This document shows, piece after piece, positions 1-9,473 of a stretch of DNA of 64,000 nt. The number at the start of each line of letters is the position of its first letter. Position 1 is the first letter of the stretch. The notes under the pieces are model-generated. The model was given only the letters and a program-made list of their open reading frames with translations. It was not told the DNA's origin and searched no databases. Origin of the DNA: Glaciozyma antarctica PI12 (taxonomy: Eukaryota; Basidiomycota; Microbotryomycetes; Kriegeriales; Camptobasidiaceae); assembly GCA_002917775.1 (NCBI GenBank), contig KZ627150.1, positions 120,972 to 184,971 of the forward strand, written 5' to 3'. A program made the position numbers and the translations under genes.

Positions 1-232
1 TGAGCTGAAGCTGTTGTTGACTCATACGAGAGTACCTCCTCGCTGGTTTGAGCTACTGTGGAGAGGAAGAGAGGCGAAGCGCTGGTCGCGACCCAGTTGA
101 CCTCGAGCTCGTCGTCGGTTCCCCTCTTCCCCTCAACTCGCCCTCAGGAAAGACTCCTCGAAAGACGCCTTGCACGCCAGTACGAGCTTGGGATCATACT
201 CCTCAGCCTAGGGTTTCAGAACCCCCAACCGT

Positions 233-1843
233 ATGGTTTTGCGGACGACTCTCTTCAGCCGCCATCCAAACCTTACTCGAATCGCTCTGCACCAGCAACA
301 CACGCTCCTTTACACCCTCTCCCACCAACCCATCATGTCCACGCTTCGCCAACGCCCAGCCGCCTCCGCCCCCGACGCAGTCCCTCGCCCCACCCTCGCC
401 CGGGCTCATTCCTCTCATTCACACGGTCACTCGCACGGCGGAGAGGAAGCAGCGGCCCTCCTCGCTGCCATCAAGGGCTCCACCGACCGCGGATCCCGTA
501 TCACCCTTATTGGGCTCGCTGCAAACGTCGGCTTGACGGGAGTCAAGGGCGTAGCGGGGTGGGTGCTGGGAAGCGCGGCGCTGTTGGCGGACGCGGCGCA
601 CAGCGGGAGTGACCTCCTCAGCGACGTCGTTACGCTGACGACATTCAGGATGTCGAGGAGGCCTGTCAGTGCCACCCACCCGTATGGGTATGGAAGTGCG
701 TCGCCGTCCTCGGTGAGCGTCGAGCGGAGCTGATGGCGTTCTTGCGGTGCAGAGTACGAGAGCCTTGGATCTCTCGTCGTCTCGTTCCTCCTGATCGGCA
801 CAGCACTCGGTATCGGTACGTTCTTCTCGTGAGCTAAGTAGTGGCGCCTAGCTGATCGCGGAGGACACCACAGGATTCCACTCCTACCACCTCCTCCTTC
901 AAACCCTCTCCACCATCCCCAGCATGAATGCTGCTTTCCTCGCCTCTCTGGACGCTCTTCCTCAAGGCCACTCGCACTCTCACAGCGATGGCGACGCAGC
1001 AGAGCTTGTGGACGGGCGGGCCGATGCTGTTCGCTGGAGCGTCGGTCCTCGTCAAAGAGTACCTCTACCGCATCAGTCCGTCCCTTCCTCCCCCCGTCTC
1101 CTCAGTCAAAAACTGACGAGATTTGCAGCCCTCAAGGTCGCCAAGTCTGAGCACTCGAACGTCCTGCTCGCCAACGCGCTTCACCACCGCTCAGACGCGT
1201 TTGGCTCCCTCGTCGCCCTCGGCGCAATCGTACGTCCGTTTTCCTCTCCTTTCACTACATCGGGGCTGATGAACGATCACAGGGCGGCGCATGGCTTGGT
1301 TTCCCCGTTCTAGACCCTCTAGGCGGCCTCCTCGTCGCCGGCATGATCCTGAAGAACGGCGCCGAAGTCGGCATCACAGCTCTCAAAGAGCTCACAGGTC
1401 CGTCCCTCCTCCCTCCCCAGTTAACCACAGCTAAACCTTTTCGAAACGCAGACCAAGTGACGGACCCCTCCCTCCCACCAAAAGTCCACGCCGTCCTCCT
1501 CGCCCTCCGCGACCCCTCCCTTCCCCCTCTTCAGCCCTTCCCTCAAGACTCTACCTCCCCGGCCCCACACTCGCACTCGCACTCACACTCGCACTCTCCC
1601 CCTCCCTCCCCCGCTCTCCCCATCACTCCTACACCCGCCACGCTCCCCATCCTCTCAATCCCCAGTATCAGGATGTTCTCCTCCGGCCCCTCCTTCCTTG
1701 TCGATATCGTCCTCGTCCTCCCCGCCGACTTGACGCTGCAAGAAGCGAACGAGGTGGAGAAGGTGGTGAAGAAGGAGGTGGTGGACAAGATGGGAGGACC
1801 GGGGAGGGTGAGGGAGGTGGTGGTTCGGTTGAGGGGGGAGTGA
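233..1843 (+). CDS. CDF metal transporter, Mmt1/Mmt2-like
   Basis: Cation diffusion facilitator that probably moves Fe, Zn or Mn across the inner mitochondrial membrane. Exons in the conserved part are 335-695, 753-815, 874-1075, 1129-1229, 1283-1397 and 1452-1843, all with GT-AG borders. TM2 carries AHSGSD and TM5 carries HHRSD, the HxxxD metal-binding pairs of the family. His-rich loops follow the N-terminus (HSHGHSHGG) and precede the C-terminal domain (a HS repeat near 1568-1595). Two starts are possible. ATG 335 begins at MSTLRQRP. ATG 233 is in frame and adds 34 residues rich in Arg, Leu and Ser that resemble a mitochondrial presequence, so I use it. The six exons from 335 sum to 1,234 nt, one more than a multiple of three; the extra base lies near 1011-1020, between the His-rich loop and TM4 (see findings). 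It converges on HUS1 with 91 bp between the stops. Confidence 0.85.
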
Positions 1844-1934
1844 GCGGAAGCGAGGAACGGGTGTATGTTTTGCATGAAGGACTGGAGTATTACGACATGG
1901 TTTTTTGCGGATTGCATGGAGCGAGAGAGGGAGT

Positions 1935-3412
1935 TCAGTCCTCCGTGATGGTGGCGGGGACGAAGAAGGTCAGGATACCGCCCTGCGTTGAATCTTGTTG
2001 ATCACCGATGTAGACGTAGAAGACCGCGCAGTGATCTTCGCAGATGCCTGTATTGTTCGGCGTCAGATTCGTGCCAGAGGAGAGAAGAGACAGGACGAAC
2101 AAGCGATCGTAGACGAGGCGATGGTGTAGGACCCGAGGAACTTGAGGAGGCTCTTCGCATCCACGGAAACAGAGTACAGCGTTTCGGGATCGGGAGGCGT
2201 CGCCTCGGGATCCGGTGGTTCTTCGTCTGCGATTGCGTTAGCGGCGTGTCTGCGAAAGAGGATGGAGGACGCGCTGGCGTCTGGAGGAGGGTTCTTGAGT
2301 CCTCGCCATTCAGTTTCGACTGTCGCTTCGTCGCTCTCGGCTTTCAGGCTGTAGGTGAAGGAAGTTGTGAGCGGCAGGAAAGGGAGAGGAAGGGAAGACG
2401 TACCGGAACTCGCCTCGCAAGTTGGCGCTGATGGTGATGACGGGAGAGATGGTCTTGAGGCGGTCGGCGACGGTACGGAGGGAGATGAGGGGTGGGAGAA
2501 TGATGTTGACCTGGTCCACAACGTCAGCGCGGTGAAGAGGAGGGGAGGAGGGGACAACGCACCTCCGGCGTTGGACACAGCGGTTCCTTCATCGCCTCCA
2601 ACTCAGCCTGCTTCTTCACCTTGACTCCAATATCCTGCAATATCGACATCTGTCTCCCTCCGACACTCTGCACGCGCCAGAGAGGTGTCAGTCGCGTCCT
2701 CGCACCTCCGTTGTCGCGTCAAAAGCTCACCATGCTCGTGATCTCCAGACTCAGCACCGGTCTCGCTCCTTTCCCAGTCCCTCCCGGTCCGATCCCTCCC
2801 TTCTTAGCGAGCTTGATAGACACATTCGTCGCTCCCTACTCCACCGTATCAGGACGAGCTCCGCTGGCGAGCGAGAGAACGCACACTGGCGCTCTTGAGA
2901 GCTCGGGAGAGGGCCTCGGTACTGATCTCGAGGTAGATTTCGTTGTTGTTATTGGACTCGAGGCGGAGGGTGTCAAGATCAAAGATTGAAGCCTGGAGAG
3001 GGAGGGTTGAGAGAAGCAAGGCGCGTGGACGAGGACGGGCTTACGATGGCGATTCGTCTGCGGGAGAGAAGGCGTTAGCTAGGTCCCTACTCGAGCTACG
3101 AGGGCTGAACGGGGAGCAGGATAGGAACCACTCGTGGAGAAGTCGCCACTCCTTCCTCGACGCGACCGACGAGCTCCTCCATCAGCTCAGCTCCACCTCC
3201 TCCGCTCTCCTAGTCCCCTTCCAGCTCTCCCTTCGTGAAAGCAGCTCTAAGAGCACTTACGACCAGACCTGAACCTGGTTCCCCTCCGCTGCACAGATCA
3301 AATGCACCGCGTCCGCCTTGAGCTTGAGAGTCGCGATCTTGCTGAGCGGAGCGAGAGACGTGATCAGGCTGGAGAAGGTACGCTGGTTGATGATATCGGC
3401 TCGAAAGCGCAT
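1935..3412 (-). CDS. HUS1: HUS1, 9-1-1 checkpoint clamp subunit
   Basis: Subunit of the Rad9-Hus1-Rad1 sliding clamp, loaded at damaged DNA in the nucleus to activate the checkpoint kinase cascade. The start (complement of 3410-3412) gives MRFRADIINQ, the classic HUS1 beginning. Downstream are NNNEIYLEIS, LEITSM, VNIILPPLISLRTV and a C-terminus ending GILTFFVPA, all in HUS1 order, for about 320-330 residues. Exon 1 is 3261-3412, exon 2 is a 13-nt microexon at 3045-3057 (encoding parts of SRIAI), and exon 3 is 2885-2992; these sum to 273 nt, in frame. Further introns follow with consensus borders. Intron 1 is unusually long for this window (203 nt). The frame is intact throughout. It is divergent from the zinc-ribbon gene across 102 bp. 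Confidence 0.93.
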
Positions 3413-3514
3413 CCGGAGCTGTCTGAAGAGCACGGGAGGTTGACGGTACGAAGGCAAGAGCTCGTCGCTCAGCAAGTTCGCCTCTTGTCTTCCTCCCACA
3501 CACCTCGACACCTC
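3413..3514. promoter_or_regulatory. Shared divergent promoter, HUS1 / zinc-ribbon gene
   Basis: Only 102 bp separate the two start codons, so both genes must be expressed from a common short upstream region unless their 5' UTRs overlap. I see no clear TATA box. Both genes use an early intron, which could hold part of the control. Confidence 0.5.
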
Positions 3515-4092
3515 ATGGTAAGCTAAACAACCTGCGTGTAGGACTACAGCTAACCCCGACCTTCAGGACTTCTGCATCTGCCTCCAGAGTAAGCTCCGCC
3601 AGCAGCCGTCGCCGCCACACAGGGGGAGGCTCGGCGACCACAGCACCACAGCTAACGCTCCGTTCTCCCAGTTGGCTGCAACACCCGGCACTCTCCAGAA
3701 GGCGATAGCGTTCACATCTGCCCGCGGTGCCACAACGGGGCTGTCACTGCGGTCAAGGAGTCCAAGTGCTTGGAGATTTGCTGCGTGCCTCTCGTCCCGC
3801 TAGGCTCCAAGCACGTCTGGCAATGTGGGATCTGTCGTGAGTCCTACTTTCCTGGGAGGAGGTGGGAGCTGATGAGCGCTTGTGCAGAGTGGCAAGCGAG
3901 TCAGGATGGTCCTGCACCGCCTCTGGCGCAAGGAGGTTACGGGCAGCAGCAGCAGCAACAGTGGCAGCAGCCGAATTATGGGCCTCAGCAGGGAATGCAG
4001 CGTGAGTGGAGTTTGGAGGATGGACGAGGGGAGAGCTAATGAGGCGTGCAGAGCAACCGTATGCGCCTGGAGGGTACGGAGGACAGCATTGA
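3515..4092 (+). CDS. Small zinc-ribbon protein (zinc_ribbon_15 type)
   Basis: Predicted 114-residue protein with a treble of CxxC pairs: CICLQ and CNTRH near the N-terminus, then CPRCHN, an aromatic/Pro stretch (VPLVPLGSKHVW) and CGICQW. This is the pattern of the small fungal zinc-ribbon family, whose function is unknown. The tail is Gln/Gly/Tyr-rich (a run of six Gln, then GGYGGQH) and looks disordered. Exons are 3515-3517, 3567-3588, 3672-3836, 3888-4001 and 4052-4092; they sum to 345 nt, in frame, and every junction is GT-AG. Exon 1 is nothing but the ATG codon. An upstream start in the same frame is not available, so this start rests on the splice model. Confidence 0.8.
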
Positions 4093-4229
4093 GGTGTGGA
4101 CGGTTAGCGGAGGCGTGTACGAGCTCAGGAAGGTGTACGATGGAGGGAGGGAGGGAATTCATTGTTAATGCTGGTGTGGAGCTGCTCTTTTATCCTGCTT
4201 TTTTCTCGCCCGCCGACACCGGCGCCGAC

Positions 4230-4873
4230 CCTTCTTCCTCGCCCTCCACCACGTGCGCTGCAACGCCGATGTGCGCTCTACCTTCAAGGTACGCTATCTC
4301 GTGATCTGTTTCTACCTCAAGCCGATTTTCGGATATCGTCGCAGCGGCGTCTACAATGGAGTGCGCGCGCGCCGGTCCTATGGTGCGCTTTCTTCCTCTC
4401 CGTTCGACGGATTGCAGGCGTATCTCTCCTCCGCAGGATCGTCACGGTTATCGGTGCGGCGCTGTACCTCCCTGGTATCTACCTCTCCTGTAGATCACAA
4501 TCGAGAACGTCCTTCGAAGCTGCAGCGAGCGACGGGAGCTGACCATCCTCGCAGATACCCTCGCCTCGATCCTCGCTGGGAACGACACGTTCCGCTCCAC
4601 CTTTGCCTCCTTCTTCCCTTGCGTCTTTCTTCCATTCCTCTGCTCCAACTCAGCTTAACGATCTTCTCGCAGCCTCTTCGGCCACGCCTTCTTCAAGAGT
4701 CTTGGACTGGGAGAAGGATCTTCCCTCCTCGCTGGGCTTTCGCTCCTCGTGATTCCTCTGCTTTATTTACGTCGCTTGTCCTTTCTTTGAAAGGAGCGAG
4801 ACTGACAGCATCTTTGCAGGCGTTGATGAAGCTCGGTGGACGGCTCAGAGCTCGGTCGAAGCGGACGAATTAA
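4230..4873 (+). pseudogene. MFS multidrug-transporter remnant, C-terminal part
   Basis: From 4555 the DNA encodes pieces matching the last two membrane helices of a drug:H+ antiporter-type MFS protein: LAGNDTFRSTFASFFP, LFGHAFFKSLGLGEGSSLL, LSLLVIPLLYL and finally LMKLGGRLRARSK before a TAA at 4871-4873. Intron-like gaps with cag acceptors separate the pieces, but the reading phases do not match across either of the last two junctions. Nothing upstream restores the first ten helices; 4230-4554 holds only weak hydrophobic fragments in shifting frames. I read this as a 5'-truncated, frameshifted relic. The upstream limit is approximate. Confidence 0.6.
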
Positions 4874-5070
4874 ATCGTTCCTTTCCGCCCTCCCCCTTCA
4901 CCCAATAGATTCGCTAGCTCCTTGTTGTCAACTTGTCGTCTTTAAAGTCGTGTCGAGAACCAAACAGAGAAAGACGAACGCCGCTTCTCCCCTCAAAAAA
5001 GTTCGAAGTTTACGCGTCCCGACTCCCAAGGCACCCCGCTCTCCCGCTCCCCATACGCTCGACCCCTCCT

Positions 5071-6371
5071 ATGGCTACTCCTACTGCTCCCCCACTCTGC
5101 TTGAGCCCTGAAGGACCCGAGCCCCAGGTCGGCAGCGTGCGTTCCTCCTCGCGTCCCTCCGTTCGCACGCGTCCCCGCTCAACCCCCAGTCGCGACAGGT
5201 TCCCGAAGCGTCCAGCTCCTCCGCAGCACAGGGCAGGACGCTCGCTGAGCAGGCGAAGGTGAGCTAGGCGGCGAGGCGTCCTCACCAATCGAATCCGTGA
5301 CTCATCGGGCGCCGATCTCGCGCGCAGGCTCTCAAGAAGCTCAAGCCGCGTTACCCGTGCCAAAACTGCAGCAAGCAGCGTGGGTGTACTTTTTTCAGAG
5401 CTGGCTACGCGGAACTGACATTCCTGCAGTCGAGGCGGTGGACCAACATCGATGCTCGGCTTGCAATTCGTCGGTGTACTGCTCGAGGGAGTGCCAGGTG
5501 AGCAGTCTCGCTGGAATCACGCTCGCTTCGTCTGATCTGAACCTTTGTATTGCCACGCAGGTCGCAGCGTGGAAGATGCACAAGCCTCAATGCCGTTCCG
5601 TTGCTGAGCGTGAGCTTACGCATTCAGGCTCGTTTTGCTCGGCTAACACCTTCTCTTCGCAGGCAAAGGCCGCGAAGAAGCGTTCGCGATGACCGACCCC
5701 TTTCAAGCCGCTTTCAAGCCGCTCGCGACGCCTTCGTCCAAACGATCAACCCCCTCGTAGTCGACGCGACCTACTCCGCTCTCCACCTCAACTCCTCCTC
5801 CTCCCTCCACCTCACACACGCCCTCTTCATCCACCTCCTCTTCCTCCCCACCGAATCTGACCCGTCGACCAACTTCTCTATCAAAGGCGTCCTCCCCCTT
5901 GCGCACGCCGACCTCGAAGCTCGATTGCGCGCCAGCGGGGCTTTGCGCGGCGCGACTCCTCTTGCGGCTCAGCTCTCGCAGCATGGCCTCAAGACGGTTC
6001 ACGGAATGGGAAATGCACCAAAGGATCGTATCAGGACTATCGCGGTCTACCTCGCTGAAGACGCTCGCGATGGGACGACGGCGATTCAGTGCGTTCCGAT
6101 GTGCTTGGAGAAGCATGCGGAAGCGACGACTTCGGGGGTCATTTGGGGATTGAGGAACGATGGAGAGTGGGAGAAGTCGTTGAGAGCGAAGGCGAAGCTG
6201 TCGGCGGTTAAAATCGCTGAGGGATCGCGGCCTGAGATGACGGAGCGGAACTGGGCGTTCATGCAGGCTGCTGTGGGTATTTTCTGGAAGATGGGTGGAT
6301 CATGCAAGCTGATCTCGTTGCGTGCAGAGGAAGACGATGCTGGGCGGTGGGAGGAGCTAGGTGAAGGATGA
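5071..6371 (+). pseudogene. MYND-finger protein, frameshifted by an 11-bp duplication
   Basis: Encodes a MYND zinc finger assembled across three exons: CQNCSKQ, then CSACNSSVYCSRECQ, then W-KMHKPQC, which provides the seven Cys and one His of the domain. Start ATG 5071 gives MATPTAPPLC. After the finger the frame reads GREEAFAMTDPFQAA and then meets a perfect duplication at 5701-5722 that shifts it to a stop at 5758-5760. Removing one 11-bp copy joins the finger to a 210-residue conserved-looking C-terminal domain that is open to the TGA at 6369-6371. MYND fingers bind proline-rich partners and are greatly expanded in basidiomycetes; the C-terminal domain has no function I recognise. If the duplication is real, only a truncated finger protein is made. 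Confidence 0.72.
5701..5722 (+). repeat. Perfect 11-bp tandem duplication (2 copies)
   Basis: The unit TTTCAAGCCGC occurs twice head to tail with no mismatch. It lies inside the coding sequence of the MYND gene exactly where the open frame switches, so one copy is the likely ancestral state. Confidence 0.95.
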
Positions 6372-6482
6372 AGAAGCAGGAGAATGGTTGCGTGCGAAGC
6401 ACTCGTGTCCTCTTCGATTCTTCGAATTCTCCGCGAGGAAGCCAAACCCACTGCTCGCACGCCAAAACAAGTCTATTCCGTA

Positions 6483-7784
6483 TCAGAATGGTACCCTCCG
6501 CACTCGTCGCACGTCGTCAAGCACCCCTGGTACCCAATCTCCATCTCCCTCTCCTCCGAAAGCCTCACCAGCTCCCCCCATCTCACTCCTCGTCTCCACC
6601 GGCAACCACCCCAAATGACACTTGCCCAACTCCGTCCACCCCTCCCTCAACACCCTCGCCACGTCCGCCTCGGGAAAGATCCTCTCCGCGTCCTTCGCTC
6701 CTTCCTCACTCCCGTCCGCCTCCCACGCCGTTTCGCACAGCGCGAACGACCGCAATCCAGGCGAGGCGATTCGTAGGGCCTCGAGACGCGCGAGCGACAT
6801 GCCCCTGAAACGGAAGAGGTTGAACTCCTCCATCTTTGGGAAGAGGGAGAAGAGCTCGATCGGGAGTCGAGAGCCCGTGTGAATGAGGCCGTAGGTCGCT
6901 AATCCTTGTCGGGAGATGAGAACGTCGAGGAGGACGATCTCGAGGCGCTTCAGGTGGGGACCGACGGTGCGAGCGAGGAGGAGGAGGTCGGAGGAAGTAG
7001 GGCAGAGGTCGGACTCGATGATGAGGTCGGTGAGGGTGGGAAGGAGGGATGGAGAGGGGAGGAGGTGGAGGAAGGTCCGGTAGGGAAATAGGGGGAGGAA
7101 GAGGACGAGACGCCGGATGCGGATGGGGAAGGAGGGGAGGGAGGAGGAGGAGCGAGGAGCGAGGTCGTCGGCGGTGTGGACGAGAGTAAGGGAATCGAGC
7201 GAGGTGATGCCGGAGCGTTTGAAAAAGTAGTCGACGGAGGAGAGGGTGAGGGGATCGCTACCGGGTGAGGCGGCGAGGATGAGTCCGCGGAGGGGCAGTG
7301 GTTGGAGGTAGCTGGCGACGGTCTTGCTTTGGTGCTTGGTGTCCATCGTGATCCCGACTTTCTGCAAGCGAGGACAGCACTTGATCATCGCGAGTGCCCA
7401 CGACCACGCCTCCGACTGGCCCCTCAGCAGGTACGGTGGCCGATCCGCGCGCTTGACGAAACCGCGATCAGGCAGGTCGCAGAGCTGTACTCCAATATCC
7501 TCGAGTGATCGCACGCACTGGGCGACAGCGCTGTTCCCTTCCAGAGCTGCGAGGAGCGCGTTGGCGTGGTGCCATTCCATCAACGTCGGCAGCCGTTCGA
7601 GGGGAGTGTGGTAGAGGATGCGCCTCGCCGAGTCGGCCCACTCTTTCGATACGGCGCATAGCGAGACGAGAGTCCTGGTAGAGTACAGCTCGGTGATAAA
7701 GCTGCAGATTAGGTCCCGGATTTCCTCGTTGAGAGGATAGGGACGGGAGAGAGGGAGGGGAAAGGGACGGCGATTCCGGCCCAT
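6483..7784 (-). CDS. F-box-like protein, intact family member
   Basis: Single-exon protein of 433 residues starting MGRNRRPFPLP. Residues 15-65 form an F-box-like helical segment (LNEEIRDLICSFI, then VSKEWADSARRILYHTPL). The rest has regularly spaced leucines (such as LDSLTLVHT and LKRLEIVLLD), suggesting an LRR-like or solenoid substrate-binding half. Three other copies in this window share the same landmarks: the N-terminal box, a WSWALAM-CCPRL segment, FRGMSLARLEAL and LGWLPV. By analogy with F-box proteins it may recruit substrates to an SCF ubiquitin ligase, but no SKP1 contact can be proved from sequence. This is the only copy that needs neither a frame correction nor a debatable intron. 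Confidence 0.75.
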   Translation of the reverse strand: MGRNRRPFPLPLSRPYPLNEEIRDLICSFITELYSTRTLVSLCAVSKEWADSARRILYHTPLERLPTLMEWHHANALLAALEGNSAVAQCVRSLEDIGVQLCDLPDRGFVKRADRPPYLLRGQSEAWSWALAMIKCCPRLQKVGITMDTKHQSKTVASYLQPLPLRGLILAASPGSDPLTLSSVDYFFKRSGITSLDSLTLVHTADDLAPRSSSSLPSFPIRIRRLVLFLPLFPYRTFLHLLPSPSLLPTLTDLIIESDLCPTSSDLLLLARTVGPHLKRLEIVLLDVLISRQGLATYGLIHTGSRLPIELFSLFPKMEEFNLFRFRGMSLARLEALRIASPGLRSFALCETAWEADGSEEGAKDAERIFPEADVARVLREGWTELGKCHLGWLPVETRSEMGGAGEAFGGEGDGDWVPGVLDDVRRVRRVPF

Positions 7785-8286
7785 GGTGCTCTGCGAAACC
7801 GACAGGTCAGCTGTGTTATAGCGTGCGAGTGGAACCCCTTGAGCCTCCTTCCCGCAGTGGGGGCGCTAGACTCACGAAGTTGGAGGCAGTCTCGCAGAAG
7901 GAACGGAGCAGAGGGACTCCGTGGTGGCCTCGACGAGGCCGGGGTTGATCTGCCAACAGAGCGTTCAACAGTTAGCGAGCTCCTCTAGGGCTTCGTCCGA
8001 CCTGGCCGCCGCGCAGACCGCCCGTCCAGAGTCCCAAGCTCTGCCTGCGCCGGCACTGCTGGCAGCACACGGTTTGGCGGCAGCGCGAGAAGCTCCTTCT
8101 CCCCCACGATAGGGCCGACTCGGCCGTCCTCAAGCGAGAGAGCTTACGAATGGGACCTCGTGAAGGACACTACGTGGGTGAGTGGCGAGCGAGAGGTGTG
8201 GGAGGAGCACAACCCGCCTAGCAGCTCGCAGGTCGAAGAACCTCTTGCTCCTCCCCCTTGCCTCCCCCCAATTTCGCGCTTCCACG
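7785..8286. promoter_or_regulatory. Divergent upstream region with 5' UTR introns
   Basis: This 502-bp stretch lies between the start codons of the F-box-like gene (-) and the phosphodiesterase gene (+). On the minus strand two good intron ends are visible: a gctgac branch and cgcag acceptor just before the ATG at 7784, and a gctaac branch and ggcag acceptor near 7950, framing a non-coding exon of about 75 nt. On the plus strand a gtgagt donor near 8177 and a ctcgcag acceptor near 8231 suggest another UTR intron. No protein of its own is supported. Confidence 0.45.
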
Positions 8287-9070
8287 ATGGGTACGTCCAC
8301 TTTCTAAGCTCTAAGAACCGTTCCTGTGAGCTCATCCAGCCTGCCAACGTTCAGGACTCGCTCTCTGGCTCGTTCCTCCTCCAGCAACCTCCGCCAACCT
8401 CGACGCCCTCATCTCCTCCCTCGCAACCACGCACAGCTCACCGACGTTCACTGCGCATATCACACTCTTGACTGGAATCCCGGAAGCACCGCCGGAGGAA
8501 GTAGTTGCGAGCGTGAGGATGGCGGTGGAGGAGTGGAGGGAGACGACTACGCGGCGGCGTAGCAGCGCAAGGGAGCGCGCCGTTGTGGACCAGAACAGCT
8601 TGGGACCTTCAAACAAGACTACCGACCCTCCCACCTCCTCCTCTCGCCTGGCCAGCGACGACCTTTCCTCTCCTCCCCCCCTCCTCTCCTTCCAAGCTCT
8701 CGGATCCAACGCGAGCAAGTACTTCCAGTACCTCTCCATCAAAATCACCACCTCCACCTCCACCCCTGGCCCCTCCCTTTTCGACCTCCGGCACGCCGTT
8801 CGCCACGCCTGCGTTCCTCACGCCCGCGACGCTCCAGACGACTTCTTTCCGCATTTATCGCTCATGTACGCCACCGATTCGGGTGATGAGAACATTGGGA
8901 GGGCGCAGACGATTATGCAGGAGCTACGGCGATCTGGGGACGTGGTGGAGGATGGAGCAGGGTGCGAGGTGCGCGGCATCGGAGGGTTTCGACCGGAGGA
9001 GATCCTGTTCATCAGGGCGGAGGGAAGGCCTGAGGAGTGGGAAGTGCTTGGGAGGGTGTCTCTGCTTTAG
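8287..9070 (+). CDS. 2H cyclic phosphodiesterase, Cpd1-like
   Basis: Member of the 2H phosphoesterase superfamily, close to fungal and plant CPDase, which opens ADP-ribose 1'',2''-cyclic phosphate formed during tRNA splicing. Both catalytic tetrapeptides are present: HITL (in FTAHITLLTGIP) and HLSL (in FFPHLSLMYA). The N-terminus MGLALWLVPP is typical of the family. Exons 8287-8290 and 8355-9070 sum to 720 nt and give 239 residues with an intact frame. The first exon is only four bases (ATG plus G), and the intron has a GTACGT donor and a cag acceptor. The loop between the two motifs is longer and more Ser-rich than in the plant enzyme. Confidence 0.82.
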
Positions 9071-9473
9071 GCGATGGAATGCAAGCGTTGGCGACGCGCC
9101 TCGACCCGACGGCGTGCCTGTTCCGCTCCTGCGCTCACATCCCCGCCATCTCGCTCTCGCTCCTGCTTGAATGGGTCTCCAAGTGATCGCCTCGCGTACC
9201 TAGCTTCGCTGAGATTGCGAATCTACTCCACCAGCTCGCTAACGCGCCGCAACGCGAAGCACAAGATTCCCCACGACGAGGAGGAAGCTCCGCCCACGAC
9301 CGACTCTCCGACTTTCCTTCGCTCGAGACAGCTCGAGGCTCGCTGAGGCCTCCCGAATTCGACGCATCTGTACTGTCTTCTCGGCCGCATCAATCCCAGT
9401 CTTAATCAGTCACAGCGGTCGTTCTCTTCGACATCCAAAGCTGGTCCTCCTGCCTCCCGCTCCTGCTTCCTCG
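9071..9473. other. Intergenic, 403 bp
   Basis: Phosphodiesterase 3' UTR and the upstream region of the first DUF6534-like gene. C/T-rich tracts on the plus strand precede ATG 9474. No gene or repeat recognised. Confidence 0.4.

Noticed and set aside
1568-1595. CACTCG hexanucleotide repeat as a possible microsatellite or regulatory array
   Set aside because: It encodes an in-frame His-Ser repeat, normal for CDF metal transporters.
5071-6371. Programmed ribosomal frameshifting as the explanation of the MYND break
   Set aside because: The break coincides with a perfect 11-bp duplication and has no slippery heptamer; a duplication event is simpler.
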